From Parelaphostrongylus tenuis (taxonomy: Eukaryota > Nematoda > Chromadorea > Rhabditida > Metastrongylidae): DNA of 64,000 bases. Every line of letters starts with the position of its first letter. Positions within the stretch are counted from its first letter, which is position 1. Positions 57,910 through 64,000 of this stretch are shown here, piece by piece. Location of the stretch: contig JAHQIW010003861.1 of the NCBI GenBank assembly GCA_019055375.1, forward strand, positions 248,001 to 312,000, given 5' to 3'. The position numbers and the translations under genes are program-made. Under the pieces are notes generated by a model that saw only the letters and a list, made by a program, of their open reading frames with translations, ran no database searches and was not told where the DNA came from.

Positions 57910-59265
57910 CATCTCCCTAAGCTCCATTAACAGATCATATGTACCGTTTTAAGTACATATCGTGCGCTGTGCTCACGGCGGGCTGCGGCTGGTTCGTATC
58001 ATCACGCGCTCTCATGGAAATAGAAATTTATATGTTGACTGAGTGTTTGAGGGCACACTGTCAGCAGATCACAAAGGAGACTTCTATAGAGAGCTTTCTT
58101 GGTGAAGGAAACGTCCATTTGTCTGAAACACACTCTATGATTCAACGAATGAACCACATCTTTTGGAAAGCAAACTTACTTTTGGCTGTCACATGACACT
58201 TTATTTTTCCATTTTGGTTTATGTTTTTGTAGTCTCTGTAGCTTTAAAGATGCCTGCCTTACACTAAGCTTGATTTATCAAAGAACTTCTATATTACATT
58301 CTTCTAAAGAAGAAAAAAAGATAAAGTTGAGCTTCCGAAATGCGTTGTTCCAGTCTCAAAGTTGATTTTTTGGTATTATGCACTAGAACTTTGATGTTAA
58401 GTAGACTTTTCCGCTATGAAAAATTAGACTATCATTGGCTGCGCTTCTATAAACGTATTTTTAGTATAAAGAACACTCTGTTGCCTTGATAGTCTACACT
58501 CTTGATGACGAAGGGCGCGGATGAGGGCAATTATGTGGAAAAAGCTTGGGGTTCCTTCCTTTTTCAAAAGAGCTCCTTCTTCAAATGATAAAGATCATTC
58601 GATAGCTTGAAAACTGAAGATTTAGCAATGAGCTTATTATCTGAATGTACGCAGTGATAACTGAAAAGGGAATTACGCTTTGCTTTGGAGTGAGCCGTCA
58701 CAACTTTGCAGCGAATTTTTTGAGACTATATCGTAAACTTTGATTCTAAGAAACCTCGACTTGAATGAAATATTACAGATGAGACTTCTATAAACATTCT
58801 TGCAGTGAAGAAAATTACCATGTATTGAAATATCTATGTTTTAACGAGAAAGCCAGCCACCTTGTCGTGAAAGTCATTAAAGGAAAGATCACTTATTGGT
58901 GAAACGCTTTTTTTTTTGCATGCAGAGTGCCTACGTCTTCCAGTAATCCCCACCTTTCAAGTCAAAAGGTATATCTTTGGAAAAACCATACTTTCAGTTC
59001 ACATTGTGCACTCCTATCGCCCAATTCATATTAATTTAACGAAAACACATGATCCACAGTCTGCAAGACGTAGAAGGAATACAAATGAAGGGAGTTTGAG
59101 TATTCAGCTAGAAAAAGGAGAGCACTTCCATAGAAAAGTACATTTACAATGTACTTCCTGCTTTTTCAGTAGAGTATTAGAAATCGTTCGATGGCTAAAA
59201 ATTGAGATCTCAGCACCATGCTTGGTTTATGAAAAGACTTTGTTTTTACGAAGTAATCACCTGTA
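57910..59265. other. no gene recognised
   Basis: A 122-codon frame (58916-59284) runs into the 3' end of the RTE element. Family D-like phrases lie at 58380-58830. Confidence 0.4.
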
Positions 59266-59269
59266 TCAT

Positions 59270-62200
59270 CGGTCGCCCCGTTGATCGTCGAGTGACTCTA
59301 GCGGGCACCAGCATCACTTTCATTTTTCCCTATCGCATGCAAGAGAAGCCCAGTGGGTCCTCCTAGCTATAGGGATTCGCTAAGCATCATATCTTTTTTC
59401 TATGCCTTTCGTGAAGATCGGACCATCGGGTCGGTGGTCTTCTTGTAGAGCGCTTGATATCTCGAAGAATCCAGTAGGTAACAGCTCTCATCCATCGGTT
59501 TTCCTTAAGGCGCATCACGTGTCCGGCCCACCTTATTTTCGATATCTTGGCGTATAGAACGGCGTCTCTGATTTTCGATCGTTGACATAGGTCGGATCCT
59601 CGGATCCTTTCTCTCATTTGCGAGATACTAGAGACTCCTAGCATCGACCTTTCGACTACGCGTTCGATAACGCCAAGTGATCTTTCATCCTGTTTATATA
59701 GCCATCAAGTTTCTGCTGCATACGTTAAGGAAGGATGATTGTCGAGTCGAAAAGGTGGGCACGCAGTCGGATGTTCTTTGTCCTCTTCACTACATCTTCG
59801 ATGCTCTTAAACGTTCTCAAAGCCGCTCGTTTCCTCGTGTTCAAATTGAAGCTAGGTCGTTCATCATGCTGGTTTCACAACCAGGATAGACGTAACTGGA
59901 GCATTCCGAGACTGTCGTTTTGTTGAGCGTGATGGGGCATTCGAAACCCATCCGCTCCTCATGAACATCGTTTTCGCTAGATTTAGTTGAAGACCAATCT
60001 TTCCACAGGCGTTATCGAAATCATTCAACATTTGTTTCGCTTGGCTGATATTTGGTGTTGTGAGGACGATATTGTCAGCAAAGCGAAGATGATTTAATTA
60101 ACGACTGTCAATTTTCACTCCCATTTCGTCCCATTCTAATGTTCGCATGACGTTTTGTAGGGTGGCAGTGAATAGTTTTGGCGAAATTGTATCGCCTTGT
60201 CAAACCCCTCTTCTTACGTTAATGGTGATATTGTTGTAGAATGGAGATGTTTTGGTCGTGAAATCTTTATAAAGCTCACGAAGGACCATTATGTACCGAG
60301 TAGGGACGCCCTGGTTATTCAGAGCCTCTAAAACCGCTCCTGTTTCCACTGGAATCAAAGGCTTTCTTGAGATCGATGGAAGTGAGACAGAGTGGTTGTT
60401 TGTACTCTCATGAAACTGTGCTAAGTCTTATAATCGTGTAGATGTGGTCTACGGTACTGAATCATTTTCGGTGCCCTGCTTGTTCGCATGGCTGCCCTTC
60501 GTCCAGTGTTCTGTCAATCCCGTTTAGGAGGACTCGAGTAAAGAGTTTATAGACAACGGACCAAGCAGATTGGGCGATAATTGCCTGTGTCGTGAAGATC
60601 TCCCTTTTTGAACAATAAACGGTCTTGCTGGTTTTCCATTGAATGGGTCCTTTCATTCTGACAGGTAGCGAGTGATAGAGCCGAGCCAGGGAGCTGATGA
60701 GAACTGGCGGCAGGTTCTTCAGTGTTCTGGTCTAATCCTGTCTGGACCGGGTGTTGTTCTGCTCTTCAATGACGATATAGCATGTCGGATTTCAAAAGGG
60801 AGGACCGGTGGAACGACATATTTATCCTCTTTCAATTTGTATGACAGTAAGAGGACATGACTAGCGAAGAGATCCGAGTAGTGTTGATGGACGATTTTCT
60901 GCGTAGCCCTTCTGGAAGCTGTAAGTGTCCCATCAGGACACCGGAGTTCAATCACCTTGGCCTTATAATTGGCGAATCTCTTCCCAGCTTCTGCAGCTTC
61001 TGCAATAACTGCTGCTCGTCTCTCTTTGGGGTCATCTTTTACGCTTCTTTGCAGCGTTTCGCACGTTCGGACGTAATATTTCAGTTGTCTGTAGCTCGCG
61101 CGTTTCCACGTTAACGTATCACCTCAAGCGTCTGCGCAGACAAACGTCTCTTCATGACCTTGAAACTCTCAGCTTTCATAGCGCTAACGTGAAGATATTC
61201 AACGTGCCGATCGTATTCTTCGTCGATGATGTCGACAACGGCATCTTGCAAAGAGCCGACTAATGATTTGAATACATCTTAGTTTAAGGTAGTTCTGGGA
61301 CTTCGTTGTTTGAATTTAGCGGCTTTCTCTCCTCTCCGTGAAGAACGGAACGTTGCGCGGAGGAGGCGATGGTTTGATCCCGTGTAAACTCAGGAACAAC
61401 AACGACATTGGTCACGCAAAACCTTCGGTTTACTAAGATGTACTTATTATTTAAAGATTCAAATCGTTATGGCAATCTCCATAGGGAGACTTCCACGTCC
61501 GTCTCTGAGAGTGAGGCTTTTGGAGCTATGAGTTACCATAGGTGGTTTGAGTCGTCATGATGAACTCAGATAGCCTCTCACCCTATTCATTACATTCTAG
61601 TCCATAGATCCCAATGCGACGTTCCTTAGACGTTCTTCTAAGTCGAATTTTTGCGTTAAAATCTCCGACAATGACCTTGAAGAATATATAATCTTCTCTG
61701 AAGATTTTTTTGAGGTCCGTATAGAACGCTTCGACTTCGCCTTCGTCTTAGCTTGACATTGTTGCGTAAGCAACGAAGATGGTCAAAGCCGGCATAGAAC
61801 CACACCGTTTCAACCGTAATTGTCCGGTACGGGTTGTTAGTTATTCAAATGAATCGATGTTCATGATCAGATTCGATTTAATGAGGATGTCAACGTCGCC
61901 AACACCTCTGCTATCGCATGTTCCAAGAAACAGTTCTTCTCCACTGTCATAAACAGCGTGAAAGGATGAAGTCTTCTCGTCTCAGCCAGACCAGTGACGT
62001 CGTACCTTATCTTTCCAGCTTGACTCAATAGGTCTTCTACAACGGATTCGTGAGCAAGGGTTCTTGCGTTGTATGTACAGATCGTCATTTTAGTCCGTTT
62101 CGATCTTGGCAGCCTAATTTGGTCTTGAGATTTTAGCAGCCTTTCCGTACTCGTCTTACCTGGCGCTGCCGTACCAGAGGTTCTTTCGGGGTCAGGGAAT

Positions 62201-62590
62201 GAGGCCCATATTCGTTACTGTTTTTGGCATTTTGATACCCAACGTTTAGCTTGTCAGGCTCTAAACGTGGGACTGGGTACTCACGAGTAACTGGCAGTCT
62301 CTCTCAGTGGAGCGGGAAGAGCTTATTTGTTGGAGGTGACTCCTAACCGCCTCCCATGTACTTCCAGTCACTTGATTGCAGGCTTTTAGCCAACTTCTCG
62401 TGAAAATAAAGTTCTGTCAATTTGGAGCTACAGAAGCAGGGAGTTCATCTCCTGAATCTAGCTGCGTCTGTGGGAAGCACACGGTCGCTTTCGAGTTCGC
62501 GTTTATTCCCCTATCCACCACCTGGAGTCCCGTCACGTGCCTCCGAAACTAACCGGGTGGGATCCCTTAAAGAGGTAGGGACGGAGTGAT
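59270..62590 (-). mobile_element. RTE-type non-LTR retrotransposon, inactivated
   Basis: The element reads on the minus strand. Its 5' non-coding part (62590-62100) is followed by an apurinic-type endonuclease starting near 62088 (TICTYNARTL, then GLAETRR with the catalytic Glu). VIVGDFNAKI lies at about 61660. The reverse transcriptase follows: SSLKSRTTPGPDRIRPEH near 60720-60770, SVVYKLFTRVLLNGIDRTLDEGQPCEQAG at 60480-60560 (frames vary), RRGV-stop-QGDTISPKLF at 60160-60220, and LRFADN near 60065. The C-terminal tail has KIRWAGHVMR and RRPPTRWSDL and closes with WCPLESLDDQR at 59280. Total length is close to the roughly 3.3 kb of nematode RTE elements. Several frameshifts and stops break it, and the catalytic FADD box reads FADN. 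It is one near full-length dead copy. Confidence 0.9.
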
Positions 62591-63006
62591 ACTAGAAAGG
62601 AAAAATACGTCGCTCCTTCGGAGTTGTTATTTTATGGTTAGAACTTCGCCGAAGGTTTTGTTGACAAGTTATATAGCGAGATTTAGATAGTCTGGGCACT
62701 TCGTTATCACAAGGGAGCGACATATAATCAAGGGAATTTCTGCAAACATTCTGTGTACGCCAATATTTTCCTAAAAGTCCGCGTTCAACAGGGAGGCTGA
62801 AGAAATAAATTTACTTTCAAGTCTTACTGTCCAATTCTGTCACACATCATTTAGGTCTAGGACCGTCTTATCCAGCTAATTATTCCCCCTATAGCTACAG
62901 ATATCTGTCTGCTGAGAATTAATCCTCTCGGTGTAGATTATCTCGCATACAATGTATAAAAACTTTCACAGCAATACACTAAATCTCATAGCAGATTATA
63001 CACACG

Positions 63007-63060
63007 ATATATATATATATATATAAATATATATATATGTATATATTCATATATATGCTT
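63007..63060. repeat. AT-rich microsatellite
   Basis: TA run with interruptions (AAATATAT, GTATATATTC). Confidence 0.8.
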
Positions 63061-63599
63061 ATATAAGCATGAGAAACATGTATATGAAGTTAGAAAATAT
63101 TACAACCCATGCATTCATGCCCTGAAATTTGATTAAAAAGATGAAAAAGATAGTACATTTGATTAATCGACTATTTATCCATTAGCCATAGTGTATTAAA
63201 GTCATTTGTGGCTGACGTAATGAATGAAAGATGGATATGATCGAAATATAAATGAGTATGAATAAGATAACTGAAAATGTTGAATAACAACTCGAAAGCT
63301 CTCTTTTTATGAGTATGTAGCTTTTCCCTTGGAACGCAAGACTCTAGAGAGAAGGATCGGCAATATTCCTACTGCAAATAGCTTTAATAACCACTCTCCT
63401 ATCACCTCCTATAATTTGTTGGCGATTAAATTTTTTTAGTGATAATGAAAGTAGAAATTTCATTGGAATACTGTCGCATTGTGACTGTAGCTCTCCGCGC
63501 TCGCCAATGACACTGCTTTCTCAAATGCACATTTGACACCGCCCTGACCTAACCAACTTTCTCATCGATTTAAGATTGGGAATTGGTAACAACCGAAGT

Positions 63600-63690
63600 T
63601 TCAAGCAAGAAGGTTCGAAGATTTTCGTGGGTGTTAGATGCAACGAAAGAAAGCGAATGCAAGAAGTGGTGGGACCCGTACAACCTGATA
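63600..63690 (+). repeat. SINE family 1 tail fragment
   Basis: AACGAAAGAAAGCGAATGC followed by AAGAAGTGGTGGGACCCGTA follows the family 1 tail. The open frame over it (63583-63969) is therefore partly repeat-derived. Confidence 0.35.
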
Positions 63691-64000
63691 TATGGGCAAT
63701 CTGATTGTGTAATATTGAGAATAACAAAGAAATGCTGCAATCACTCAAACACAAAGACGTTAGAAAAATCCGTGTGCAAACTGAAATCACACTTTCAAAA
63801 TACTCGTGAATTACTGCAAGTTATCTTAAGTAGTAGTAACCTTCATAGAACTTTCACCGTTTGTGTGTACCACTTACTTTTTCCTGAAAATTCTAAAGTG
63901 ATTGTGACGCGATCAAATTTACCTGCCGCTTTGTGTCTGATGCTAGATGGACTCACGCCTAAAGAGTAGAAAAGGAATTATTTTCTCCCCTTCATTCTAC

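Larger units (their letters stand above)
62600..64000. other. no gene recognised
   Basis: AT-rich flank of the RTE 5' end with one microsatellite. The 128-codon frame 63583-63969 overlaps a SINE tail. Confidence 0.4.

Noticed and set aside
1..64000. CRISPR arrays, bacterial operons, viral genes or a viral insert
   Set aside because: No spaced short direct repeats, no ribosome-binding-site gene strings and no viral hallmark proteins were seen. All reverse transcriptase signals fit RTE or Penelope elements.

Overview
This window looks like gene-poor, repeat-rich nuclear DNA of a nematode, most likely a clade V parasite of the strongylid/hookworm type. The call rests on coding pieces split by short introns (about 50-70 nt) with TTTCAG-like acceptors, acceptors placed directly before start codons as in spliced-leader trans-splicing, a likely GC-AG intron, and the repeats: an RTE-type retrotransposon, mariner/Tc1 relics, Penelope-like elements and several tRNA-derived SINE-like families. 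No bacterial operons, rRNA genes or CRISPR arrays were seen. The species call is inference.

Real genes. (1) 3554-8623, minus: an ATF4-type bZIP transcription factor that I could rebuild by hand through six phase-consistent exons. A 2.3 kb intron cuts its bZIP domain between basic region and leucine zipper. (2) 37577-38914, minus: the C-terminal three exons of a multi-spanning membrane protein, with its 5' exon not found. (3) 26474-27363 (perhaps to 28660), plus: the first two exons of an unidentified gene. (4) 43134-43788, plus: a weak two-exon candidate with a PUF-repeat-like stretch.

Mobile DNA. A 3.3 kb RTE-type non-LTR retrotransposon lies at 59270-62590 (minus), dead by stops, frameshifts and an altered catalytic motif. 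Penelope-like remnants lie at 33880-35640 (plus, RT plus GIY-YIG) and 11036-11745 (minus, GIY-YIG only, between inverted repeats that carry hammerhead-like motifs). Mariner/Tc1 transposase relics lie near 16.0, 20.7, 23.3, 31.4, 48.2 and 57.8 kb. Three tRNA-derived SINE-like families are scattered throughout, and two places hold head-to-head pairs that form long palindromes. TIR elements lie at 14314-15197, 50325-50870 and 50985-51115.

Other structure: a diverged array at 13.4-15.5 kb whose units carry TGACGTCA (the CREB/ATF site), tandem duplications at 23.9 kb and 32.9 kb, AT microsatellites flanking a SINE at 18.8-19.3 kb, and a short hairpin at 46.7 kb. The rest is unassigned intergenic or intronic DNA. 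Most long open frames there overlap repeats and show no splice signals or family motifs.
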